NCBI RefSeq assembly: GCF_900101025.1
Contig: NZ_FMUH01000002.1
Coordinates: 124,001 to 188,000 of the forward strand
Source: Klenkia marina
GTDB taxonomy: Bacteria > Actinomycetota > Actinomycetes > Mycobacteriales > Geodermatophilaceae
Length of the DNA: 64,000 nt
Reading direction: 5' to 3'
Below, piece after piece: positions 8,425-15,936 of this stretch (position 1 is the first letter of the stretch; each line of letters opens with the position of its first letter). The notes beneath the pieces are model-generated. The model worked only from the letters and a program-made list of their open reading frames with translations, was not told the DNA's origin and ran no database searches. The position numbers and the translations under genes were made by a program.

Positions 8425-8502
8425 ATGCCCGCGCACCCGCTCGTCCGTCGGCGCCACGTGGACCTCCGCCGCACCGGCAGCGCGCTCTGCCGGGGTCGCT
8501 GA
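8425..8502 (+). CDS. Short Cys-containing leader peptide upstream of FAD/NAD(P)-binding protein
   Basis: A 25-residue frame starts at ATG 8425 behind the strong site GGAGAGGAGG (8410-8419) and contains RRRHVDLRRTGSALCRGR. This is the recurrent leader-peptide signature found before actinobacterial sulfur genes, and it mirrors the peptide at 8082-8186 on the other strand. It ends 41 bases before the GTG of the next gene. Translation of the Cys codon may regulate the gene downstream; that step is inferred. Confidence 0.75.
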   Translation: MPAHPLVRRRHVDLRRTGSALCRGR

Positions 8503-8543
8503 GCACCCAAGACCCCAGCCGCACCGACCCCCGGAGCACCCCT

Positions 8544-10361
8544 GTGAGCAGCACGTCCTCGCTGAGCGTCGTCCTCGTCGGCGCCGGCCCGACCGCCGTC
8601 GGCGTCCTCGACCGGTTGCTCGCGCACGCCGCCGGCCGCCCCCTCGAGGTGCACCTCGTCGACCCCCACCCGGCGGGCGGGGGTCGGGTCTGGCGGTCGG
8701 CCCAGTCGTCGCTGCTGTGGGCCAACTCACTGGCCCGGGACATCACCGTGCTGCCCGATGCGTCGTCCACCGTCGCCGGCCCGGTCGGGGCCGGGACCAC
8801 GTTGTCGCAGTGGGCCGAGCAGGCGGGCGGGGCGCTGCCCGGCGAGGTGGGCGCCGAGGCCCGCCGGCTCACGCCGGACACCTTCCCCTCGCGTCCGCTG
8901 GTCAACGCCTACCTCGGGTGGGTGCTCGACTCGCTGGCCGGCGCGCCCGGACTGGTGCTGCACCGGCGCGCCACCCGCGTCGTCGACCTGGTCGAGCACC
9001 CGGGTGGGGTGCAGGTGCACCTGGCCGACGGCGGCCGGCTCGACGCCGACGCCGTGGTGCTCGCCCAGGGTCACCTCGACCGGGTGCCCAGCGCGGCGGA
9101 GCAGGCGCTGGGCGAGGCGGCCTGCGCCGCCGGGCTCACCCATGTGCCCACCGGCTACACCGCCGACCTCGACCTCGGTGCGCTGCGCCCGGGCGAGGAC
9201 GTGCTGGTCCGCGGCGCGGGGCTCGCGTTCGTCGACCTGGTCACCCTGCTCACCGGGGGTCGCGGTGGCCGCTTCGACGAGGTGGGGGGTCGGCTGGTCT
9301 ACCGGCCCTCCGGGCGTGAGCCGGTGCTGCACGTCGGCTCGCGCCGGGGCACCCCCTACCGGGCCAAGCTCGGCTACCCCTGGGCCGGCCCGCCGGTGCC
9401 GCTCACCTACGTCACCCCGGACGCGTTGACCGAGCGGTTCGGCGACCGGCCGCTGGACCTGCGCGCGGACCTCGCGCCGGTGATCGCCCGCGAGCTGGGG
9501 CGCGTGGCCGCCGCCGAGCTGTTCCGCGCCCACCCCGAGCGGGTCACGATGTCGTGGGACGCCTTCGCCGCCCGGTACGACGCCACCGAGGACGCCGCCG
9601 ACCTGTGGGTGGAGGCGGTGCCGGACCCGGCCGACCGGTTCGACGTCGCCGCGCTCGACCGCCCGCTCGCCGGGCGCCGGTTCGCCGACGCCGAGCAGCT
9701 GCAGCACTGGGTGCGTGAGCACGTGCGCGCCGACCTCGCCCGGGCCGCCGACCCGGCGTACAGCCAGGACCAGGCGGTCTTCACCGCGCTGCTGCACTGC
9801 CACGGCGCGATCGCGGGCCTGGTGCGGGCCGGGCGGCTGACCCCGCGCAGCGAGCGCGAGGACGTCGGCGGCTGGTGGATGAACTTCTTCAGCCACCTGG
9901 CCAGCGGCCCGCCGTCCCCCCGGTTGCGCGAGCTGCTCGCACTGGGCGAGGCCGGCGTCGTCCGGTTCACCGGGGCCGACACCGTCGTCACGCTGGAGGC
10001 CGGACGCTGGGTGGCCCGCTCGGCCAGCACCGACGAGGTGACGACGGCGACCGCGCTGGTCGAGGCCCGGGTGCCCGACGTCGACCTGGCCGCCACCACC
10101 GACCCGCTGCTGACCGCCCTGCTGGCGCGGGGCGCGGCGGCCCCGCAGGGTGGCCGGCTGCACGTCGACGGCGACGCCCGCCTGGTCGGAGCCGACGGCA
10201 CGGCGTCGGAGCGGGTCTCGGCGGTCGGCTTCTGGACGTCGGGGGCGCAGGTCGCCGCCTTCGCCCGCCCCGGCACTGACGCGCCGTTCTTCCACCAGAA
10301 CGACGCGCTGGCCGCCCGGCTGTGGGCGTCGGCGCAGGTCGATGCCGTCCGGGCGGCCTGA
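8544..10361 (+). CDS. FAD/NAD(P)-binding protein (NAD_binding_9 type)
   Basis: The 605-residue protein starts with a Rossmann dinucleotide-binding segment, LSVVLVGAGPTAVGVLDRLL, followed by RVWRSAQSSLLWANSLARDITVLPD, typical of the FAD-NAD(P)-binding family that contains HpaB-like and MupV-like regulators of uncertain function. A second nucleotide-binding pattern, DVLVRGAGLAFVDLVTLLTGGRGG, lies near residue 217. The GTG start is preceded by GGAG. Its leader peptide links it to sulfur limitation. No substrate can be named. Confidence 0.7.
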   Translation: MSSTSSLSVVLVGAGPTAVGVLDRLLAHAAGRPLEVHLVDPHPAGGGRVWRSAQSSLLWANSLARDITVLPDASSTVAGPVGAGTTLSQWAEQAGGALPGEVGAEARRLTPDTFPSRPLVNAYLGWVLDSLAGAPGLVLHRRATRVVDLVEHPGGVQVHLADGGRLDADAVVLAQGHLDRVPSAAEQALGEAACAAGLTHVPTGYTADLDLGALRPGEDVLVRGAGLAFVDLVTLLTGGRGGRFDEVGGRLVYRPSGREPVLHVGSRRGTPYRAKLGYPWAGPPVPLTYVTPDALTERFGDRPLDLRADLAPVIARELGRVAAAELFRAHPERVTMSWDAFAARYDATEDAADLWVEAVPDPADRFDVAALDRPLAGRRFADAEQLQHWVREHVRADLARAADPAYSQDQAVFTALLHCHGAIAGLVRAGRLTPRSEREDVGGWWMNFFSHLASGPPSPRLRELLALGEAGVVRFTGADTVVTLEAGRWVARSASTDEVTTATALVEARVPDVDLAATTDPLLTALLARGAAAPQGGRLHVDGDARLVGADGTASERVSAVGFWTSGAQVAAFARPGTDAPFFHQNDALAARLWASAQVDAVRAA

Positions 10362-10365
10362 GGCG

Positions 10366-10656
10366 TCAGAGGGCGGCGGTGAGGGAGCCGAGCACCGGGT
10401 CCCACTCGGCCAGGGTGGCCGTGGCGACGACGCCGCGGACGGTGAACGGGTCGGCGTCGACCCACTCCTGCACCCGGGCCTGGTCCTCGGCCCGGAACAG
10501 CAGCAGGGCCCCGGCCGGCGCGGACGCCCCGAACGGGCCCGACAGCAGCAGGGACCCCGCGTCGGCCAGCCCGCGCAGGTAGGTGCGGTGCTCGGCACGC
10601 ACCTCGTCGCGCAGGGCGACGTCGTCGGTGTAGCGGTAGGTCACGGCGACGATCAC
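10366..10656 (-). CDS. YciI-family protein
   Basis: The 96-residue protein has the small ferredoxin-like YCII fold, with RAEHRTYLRGLADAGSLLLSGPF and the invariant WVDADPFTVRGVV segment carrying the His/Asp-type pair (here Asp) of the family. YciI-like proteins are usually small stand-alone proteins of unknown or dehalogenase-like function. It is convergent with the FAD/NAD(P)-binding gene, with only 4 bases between their stops. Confidence 0.8.
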   Translation of the reverse strand: MIVAVTYRYTDDVALRDEVRAEHRTYLRGLADAGSLLLSGPFGASAPAGALLLFRAEDQARVQEWVDADPFTVRGVVATATLAEWDPVLGSLTAAL

Positions 10657-10702
10657 GGGCAGCTCCTCGGTCGGGTGTGCCCGTGATCCTGCCCCGCGCG
10701 GC

Positions 10703-12250
10703 TCAGCCCAGGATCGCCCGGGTGACCGCGACCTGCTCGGTCAGCACGCCACCGATGACCGCCTGGGTCTCGTTGATGGTCTCGATGACCACGCCGATCG
10801 AGGCCAGCGACGTGACGACGGCGTCGACCTGCTCCTGGATCGCGTTGATCTTGGCGTTGACGTCGGTGGTGGCGACCGCGGTCTCGCGGGCCAGCTCCTT
10901 GACCTCGTTGGCGACGACGGCGAAGCCGCGGCCGGCCTCGCCGGCCCGGGCCGCCTCGATGGTGGCGTTGAGGGCGAGCAGGTTGGTCTGCGCGGCGATG
11001 CTGCCGATGGTGTGCGCGACCTGGCCGACCTGCTGGCTGGACTCGCCGAGCTGGGCGACGACCCGGTTGGCCTCGTCGGCCAGCGTGCGGCCCTCGCTGG
11101 CCACGGTGGTGGCCGACAGCACGTTGCGCTCGACCTCCTCGATGGACAGCACCAGCTCGCGGCCGGCCGTGGACAGCTGCTCGGTGGCGGCGATGCGGTC
11201 CAGGGCCTGCCCCAGCAGGAAGGCCGTGTTGCGCAGGGCGGCCTCGCGGCCGGCCGACAGCACCATCGTCCAGGTGGCGAAGAAGTCCATCGTGCCGATG
11301 ATCTCGCCGCCGACGGTGATCGGGATGCAGACGCCGGACTTCACGCCGGCCTTCTGCGCGACCGGCGCCCGCACGCAGTCGGTCATCTCACCCAGGTCGG
11401 GGACGAAGAACAGGTCGCGGTTGCGCCAGGTGCGCCCGGACAGGCCCACGCCCGGGGCGAAGGTGGCCGAGAGCGTGACGGCGCGGAACTCCGGTCCGGC
11501 GTCGCCGGACTCGCGCTCGAAGCGCAGCACGTTCGCGGCGGGGTCGACCCGCCAGAACGAGCCGTAGGCCCAGCCGAAGCCGGTGCGGATGGTGTCCAGG
11601 GCGATGCGCAGGGCCGAGTCGGCGTCGGCGGCGGTGGTCAGCTGCTGGAGCACGGAGGTGACGGCGGCGACGTCCTGGGCGGTCTTGCGGTCGGCCTCCA
11701 TCGCGACGAACCGGGCGATGGACTGGGAGACCAGGGTGCCCACGCAGCGCAGCGTGGCCAGCCGACGCGGGGTGGGGGTGAGCTCCTTGCGGCAGAAGAA
11801 GTCCATGGTGCCGGTGACCTGGCCGTCGCTGAACAACGGGAAGCAGATGCCCGACCGCACGCCGACCTTCTGCGCGACCGGCGCGCGCACGCAGTCCTTG
11901 ACCTCGCCCAGGTTGCTGGTGAACACCAGGTCGCGGGTCGACCACGCGCGCCCGGACAGGCCGACGCCCTTGGCGAACGTGGCCCGGGCCGTCACCGCGG
12001 CGAACTCGTCGCTGACCGACCCGGCCTCGGAGGAGAACTGCAGCGTCTGGCTCTTGGGCTCGATGACCCAGTGCGAGGCGTAGGCGTACCCGAAGGAGTC
12101 CTTGACGGCCGTCATCGCGGCCACCACCGCACTGCGGGTGTCGGTCGCGGTCGAGAGGGCCGTGATGACCGCGGTGACGGCGTCGACGTCCAGCTCGGCC
12201 TCGGTCGGGACGCCCGCTTCTGGACGTGTGGCGGTACGGCTGGCGAACAC
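10703..12250 (-). CDS. Soluble GAF-GAF methyl-accepting chemotaxis protein
   Basis: The 515-residue protein has no transmembrane segment. Two tandem GAF domains (about 25-180 and 195-340) share the repeated motif [18 protein letters not shown] near their ends, so they arose by duplication and probably bind similar ligands. The C-terminal third is an MCP signalling hairpin with the CheA/CheW tip [37 protein letters not shown]. The coiled coil after the tip is shorter than before it. It should signal from the cytoplasm. No che gene is nearby. The start is ATG 12250 preceded by GAAGGAGAAC. Confidence 0.88.
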   Translation of the reverse strand: MFASRTATRPEAGVPTEAELDVDAVTAVITALSTATDTRSAVVAAMTAVKDSFGYAYASHWVIEPKSQTLQFSSEAGSVSDEFAAVTARATFAKGVGLSGRAWSTRDLVFTSNLGEVKDCVRAPVAQKVGVRSGICFPLFSDGQVTGTMDFFCRKELTPTPRRLATLRCVGTLVSQSIARFVAMEADRKTAQDVAAVTSVLQQLTTAADADSALRIALDTIRTGFGWAYGSFWRVDPAANVLRFERESGDAGPEFRAVTLSATFAPGVGLSGRTWRNRDLFFVPDLGEMTDCVRAPVAQKAGVKSGVCIPITVGGEIIGTMDFFATWTMVLSAGREAALRNTAFLLGQALDRIAATEQLSTAGRELVLSIEEVERNVLSATTVASEGRTLADEANRVVAQLGESSQQVGQVAHTIGSIAAQTNLLALNATIEAARAGEAGRGFAVVANEVKELARETAVATTDVNAKINAIQEQVDAVVTSLASIGVVIETINETQAVIGGVLTEQVAVTRAILG

Positions 12251-12380
12251 GAGTTCTCCTTCGAGACGGTGCGCCGTCGGGTGCGCACGTTCTCTGTCTC
12301 GGCAATCGCTTTACGGTGTCAACCCGAACCGCGCAGAACTCTCGGTGGTCGAGGTGACGGCGTTTGCGCTGCTGGCCCCG

Positions 12381-12402
12381 GTGCAACGACGCTGCAACGC
12401 AC
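12381..12402 (+). promoter_or_regulatory. TGCAAC direct repeats upstream of coxD operon
   Basis: TGCAAC occurs at 12382-12387 and again at 12393-12398, 11 bp apart and so on one face of the helix, 30 bases before the coxD start. The same hexamer forms GTGCAACGTTGCAC in front of the coxS operon at 49461. The shared element suggests that the structural and maturation genes answer to one regulator. The 181-base space from 12251 holds no other clear feature. Confidence 0.5.
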
Positions 12403-12431
12403 GCTCGCCGGGCGCGTGGGAAAGTGGGCCG

Positions 12432-13328
12432 GTGAGCCAGCCCACAGCCAGCACGTCCGCACCGGCGGATCCCGACGCCCTCGCCGCGGCGCTGGAGGCC
12501 ACCGGCTACCTGCCCGACGCGGGCCTCGCGACGGCGGCCTACCTCGCGCTGGCCATGCACCGGCCGTTGTTCCTCGAGGGCGAGGCCGGCGTCGGCAAGA
12601 CCGCGCTGGCCCACGCGCTGGCCGAGGTCACCGGCCGGCCGATGTACCGGCTGCAGTGCTACGAGGGCCTGGAGGCCAGCCAGGCGCTCTACGACTGGGA
12701 CTTCGGCCGCCAGCTGCTGCACCTGCGCGCCGCCGAGGCCGCCGGCGCCGGCGGCGACACCGCGGAGCTGGAGGCCGGGCTCTACGACCGGCGGTTCCTG
12801 CTCGCCCGCCCGCTGCTGCAGGCCCTGGAGGACTCGCCGAGCGTGCTGCTGGTCGACGAGGTCGACCGCGCCGACGACGAGTTCGAGGCGTTCCTGCTGG
12901 AGCTGCTCAGCGACTTCACGATCTCGATCCCCGAGCTGGGCACCGTGCGTGCAGCCGTCCCGCCGCTGGTGGTGCTCACCTCCAACCGCACCCGTGAGGT
13001 GCACGACGCGCTCAAGCGGCGCTGCCTCTACCACTGGCTCGAGCACCCCGACTTCGACCGCGAGGTCGCCATCCTGCGCAGCCGGCTTCCGCAGGTGACC
13101 GAGGAGCTCGCCCGCCAGGTCGCCCGGGCCACCGCCAAGCTGCGCAGCCTCGACCTGCTCAAGCCCCCCGGCATCGCCGAGGCCATGGACTGGGCCACCG
13201 CGCTGCACACCCTCGGCGCCCGCGAGCTCGACCCCGACACCGCGGCCCGCACCCTGGGCGCGGTGCTCAAGTACCGCGAGGACACCGACCGGGTGCACGC
13301 CCTCACCCGCGGAGTCCTGTTCGCGTGA
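12432..13328 (+). CDS. coxD: CoxD-type MoxR AAA+ ATPase
   Basis: The 298-residue ATPase has Walker A GEAGVGKTALA, Walker B VLLVDEVDRADDEFEAFLLELL and the sensor region VVLTSNRTREVHDALKRRCLYHWLEHPD. The arrangement coxD-coxE-coxF, with overlapping stops and starts, is that of the maturation genes of CO-dehydrogenase-type molybdenum hydroxylases. In CO dehydrogenase CoxD helps install copper and sulfur at the active site; here, with form II subunits elsewhere in the window, a related maturation or assembly role is more general. GTG 12432 follows GGGCCG, a weak ribosome site. Confidence 0.85.
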   Translation: MSQPTASTSAPADPDALAAALEATGYLPDAGLATAAYLALAMHRPLFLEGEAGVGKTALAHALAEVTGRPMYRLQCYEGLEASQALYDWDFGRQLLHLRAAEAAGAGGDTAELEAGLYDRRFLLARPLLQALEDSPSVLLVDEVDRADDEFEAFLLELLSDFTISIPELGTVRAAVPPLVVLTSNRTREVHDALKRRCLYHWLEHPDFDREVAILRSRLPQVTEELARQVARATAKLRSLDLLKPPGIAEAMDWATALHTLGARELDPDTAARTLGAVLKYREDTDRVHALTRGVLFA

Positions 13329-14464
13329 CCGAGCTGGCCTTCGGGCTGGCCGACCGGCGCCAGCGCGACGTCGTCGAGGTGGTGCTCGGGTTCGCCCGCA
13401 CGCTCCGGCACGCCGGGGTGGCCGCCTCGCCCGACCGGGTCGAGGCGATGCTGGCCGCCGTCGGCCACCTCGACGTGCTCGACCCCGGCGACGTCTACTG
13501 GGCGGGCCGGCTCACCCTGTGCGGCAGCCCCGACGACCTCGACCGCTACGAGGCCGCGTTCAACGCCTACTTCGCCGGCGAGGCCCCCCGGCGCAGCCGG
13601 ACCAGCAGCCAGACCGAGCAGAAGCTGGCCGAGTCGGCCCCGCTGAGCGCGTCGGAGGGCTCCGGCGAGGAGTCCGAGGAGGCACCGGACCTCAAGGCCG
13701 CGGCCAGCGAGGCCGAGGTGCTGCGCAGCCGCGACGTCGCCGACCTCACCGTCGCCGAGCGCGACCAGCTGCGCAGGCTGTTCGCCCTGCTCGTGCCGGC
13801 CGCGCCGATGCGGCCCTCCCGCCGCCGGCGCCCCGACCGGCACGGCGGCGTCGACATGGCCCGCACGATCCGGCACGCCCTGCACGACGGCGGCGAGATC
13901 ACCCGGCTGCGCCGCCGGCGTCCCCGGCCCCGCCCGCGCCGGGTCGTGCTGCTCATCGACGTCTCGGGGTCGATGAGCCCCTACGCCGACGCGCTGCTGC
14001 GCTTCGCGCACGCCGCCGTCCGGGCGCGACCGGCCGCCACCGAGGTGTTCACCATCGGCACCCGGCTCACCCGGGTGACCCGCGAGATGCGGCTGCGCGA
14101 CCCCGACAAGGCGCTGGCCGCCAGCGGGCACGCGATTCCCGACTGGTCCGGCGGCACCCGCATCGGCGAGGTGCTCAAGGCCTTCCTCGACCGGTGGGGC
14201 CAGCGCGGCACCGCCCGCGGCGCCGTCGTGGTGGTGTGCAGCGACGGCTGGGAGCGCGGGGGCACCGAGCTGCTGGCCGAGCAGATGGGCCGGCTGCAGC
14301 GGCTGGCGCACAGCGTGGTGTGGGTGAACCCGCACAAGGGCCGCGCCGGGTACGAGCCGCTGACCGGCGGGATGCAGGCGGCCCTGCCCGCGGTTGACCA
14401 CTTCGTCGCCGGGCACAGCCTGGCAGCGTTCGAGGAGCTGGTGAAGGTGATCACCGATGCGTGA
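13325..14464 (+). CDS. coxE: CoxE-type VWA-domain protein
   Basis: The 379-residue protein has an N-terminal helical domain, a Ser/Glu-rich linker near 105-125, an Arg/Pro-rich stretch and a C-terminal von Willebrand A domain with an intact MIDAS motif, LLIDVSGSMSPYADALL, plus a T in GGTRIGE and D in VVVCSDGWERGG. CoxE partners CoxD, as chelatase-type ATPase/VWA pairs do, in maturing the molybdenum enzyme. GTG 13325 overlaps the coxD stop. Confidence 0.87.
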   Translation: MTELAFGLADRRQRDVVEVVLGFARTLRHAGVAASPDRVEAMLAAVGHLDVLDPGDVYWAGRLTLCGSPDDLDRYEAAFNAYFAGEAPRRSRTSSQTEQKLAESAPLSASEGSGEESEEAPDLKAAASEAEVLRSRDVADLTVAERDQLRRLFALLVPAAPMRPSRRRRPDRHGGVDMARTIRHALHDGGEITRLRRRRPRPRPRRVVLLIDVSGSMSPYADALLRFAHAAVRARPAATEVFTIGTRLTRVTREMRLRDPDKALAASGHAIPDWSGGTRIGEVLKAFLDRWGQRGTARGAVVVVCSDGWERGGTELLAEQMGRLQRLAHSVVWVNPHKGRAGYEPLTGGMQAALPAVDHFVAGHSLAAFEELVKVITDA

Positions 14465-15578
14465 CGTGCTGCAGGACCTGGTGGGCTGGTGGGAGGCGGG
14501 CGAGACCGTCGGCATGGGCACCGTCGTGGCCACGTGGCGGTCGGCGCCGCGTCCGGCGGGGGCCTCGATGCTGGTCGGGCCCGACGGCACCGCGGTGGGC
14601 AGCGTGTCCGGCGGCTGCGTCGAGGGCGCGGTCTACGAGGAGGCCAAGGACGTCGTCGCCCAGGGCGCCCCCACGCTGGAGCGCTACGGCGTCAGCGACG
14701 ACGACGCGTTCGCCGTGGGCCTGACCTGCGGCGGCATCCTCGACGTCTACGTCGAGCCGATCAACCGCGAGACCTTCCCCGAGCTGGGCGAGATCGCGGC
14801 GTCGGTCGAGGCGCACGAGCCGGTCTGCACCGTCACCGTGGTCAGGGGGCCCGCAGACCGGCTGGGCCACCGCCTGGTCATCTGGAACGCCCGCACCTCG
14901 GGCACCCTGGGCTCGCAGCGGCTGGACGACGCCGTGACGGCCGACGCCCGCGGCATGCTCGCCGCCGGGCGTACCGCCACCATGACCTACGGCCACGACG
15001 GCGAGCGGCGCGGTGACGAGCTCACCCTCTTCGTCTCCAGCTTCGCCCCGCCGGCCCGCATGGTGGTGTTCGGCGCCATCGACTTCGCCGCCGCCGTCGC
15101 CCGCGTCGGGGCCTTCCTCGGCTACCGGGTCACCGTCTGCGACGCCCGCCCGGTGTTCGCCACCGCACGCCGCTTCCCCGACGCACACGAGGTCGTCGTC
15201 GAGTGGCCGCACAGCTACCTGCGCACCGAGGTCGACGCCGGGCGCATCGACGAGCGCACCGTGCTGTGCGTGCTCACCCACGACCCGAAGTTCGACGTCC
15301 CGCTGCTCGAGGTCGCCCTCGACCTCGATGTCGCCTACGTCGGTGCGATGGGCTCGCGGCGCACGCACGACGAGCGGCTCGAGCGGCTGCGCGAGGCCGG
15401 CCTCACCGACGAGCAGCTGGCGAAGCTGTCCAGCCCCATCGGGCTCGACCTCGGCGCCCGCACCCCGGAGGAGACCGCGATCAGCATCGCCGCCGAGATC
15501 ATCGCGGGCCGGTGGGGCGGCTCGGGCGAACGGCTGACCGGGGCCAGCGGTCCCATCCACGCCTCCGCGGAGCGCTGA
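14457..15578 (+). CDS. coxF: XdhC/CoxF-family molybdenum-enzyme maturation protein
   Basis: The 373-residue protein has the two XdhC domains: an N-terminal CoxI-like part with GSVSGGCVEGAVYEEA and CGGILDVYVEP, and a C-terminal Rossmann-like part with RMVVFGAIDFAAAVARVGAFLGYRVTVCDARPVF and VGAMGSRRTHDERLERLREAGL. Such proteins bind molybdenum cofactor and insert it, usually sulfurated, into xanthine-oxidase-family enzymes. It overlaps coxE by 8 bases and ends the maturation operon. Confidence 0.9.
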   Translation: MRDVLQDLVGWWEAGETVGMGTVVATWRSAPRPAGASMLVGPDGTAVGSVSGGCVEGAVYEEAKDVVAQGAPTLERYGVSDDDAFAVGLTCGGILDVYVEPINRETFPELGEIAASVEAHEPVCTVTVVRGPADRLGHRLVIWNARTSGTLGSQRLDDAVTADARGMLAAGRTATMTYGHDGERRGDELTLFVSSFAPPARMVVFGAIDFAAAVARVGAFLGYRVTVCDARPVFATARRFPDAHEVVVEWPHSYLRTEVDAGRIDERTVLCVLTHDPKFDVPLLEVALDLDVAYVGAMGSRRTHDERLERLREAGLTDEQLAKLSSPIGLDLGARTPEETAISIAAEIIAGRWGGSGERLTGASGPIHASAER

Positions 15579-15612
15579 CAACTCCCCGCCACCTCGACGT
15601 GCAGAGCACCCG

Positions 15613-15632
15613 GGGGCTTGCGGCAAGACCCC
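15613..15632 (+). promoter_or_regulatory. Rifamycin-associated element (RAE)
   Basis: GGGGCTTGCGGCAAGACCCC differs by one base from the RAE as I recall it, GGGGCTTGCGGCAAGGCCCC, an inverted repeat upstream of rifamycin-inducible genes in actinobacteria such as helR, rox, rph and arr. It sits 24 bases before the first recognisable codons of a collapsed helR-like gene. The identity of the site and of the remnant support each other. Confidence 0.8.
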
Positions 15633-15656
15633 GGTGAGGCCGGAGCATGCTCCGCC

Positions 15657-15935
15657 GTGCCCTTCTTCGACCTCCCTGCCAGCCTGTCCGCCACGGCTGT
15701 CCCGGCGCTCGTCGCCGCCGACGATCGCTTCTTCGCCGAGCTGTCGCGTGCTGGGAGCGCCGGTGCCGCTGGTCTTCCCCGCGCGTGCGGTCGCTGACCC
15801 CGACCTCGGCCGAGGGCCTGGGGTTCGACCTCGTCGTGCTGCTGGACCCCGGTCGGTGGAGCGCGGCCGACCGCTCCGTGGCGATGACCCGGGCGACCAG
15901 CCGGCTGGAGGTCCTCGACCGACGTCGGCGGCGGC
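15657..15935 (+). pseudogene. helR: Collapsed helR-like (RNA polymerase-recycling ATPase) remnant
   Basis: From GTG 15657 a short frame encodes FFDLPASLSATAVPALVAADDRFFAEL, which resembles the N-terminus of HelR/HelD-type UvrD-like ATPases, and stops at 15797. In the next frame, from about 15784, comes VRSLTPTSAEGLGFDLVVLLDPG followed by SVAMTRATSRLEVLD, the conserved C-terminal helicase motifs of the same family. The roughly 600-700 residues that should lie between are missing and the joined ends are out of frame. HelR dissociates rifamycin-stalled RNA polymerase. With an RAE still in front, this looks like a rifamycin-resistance gene lost by internal deletion. Confidence 0.72.
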
Positions 15936-15936
15936 C

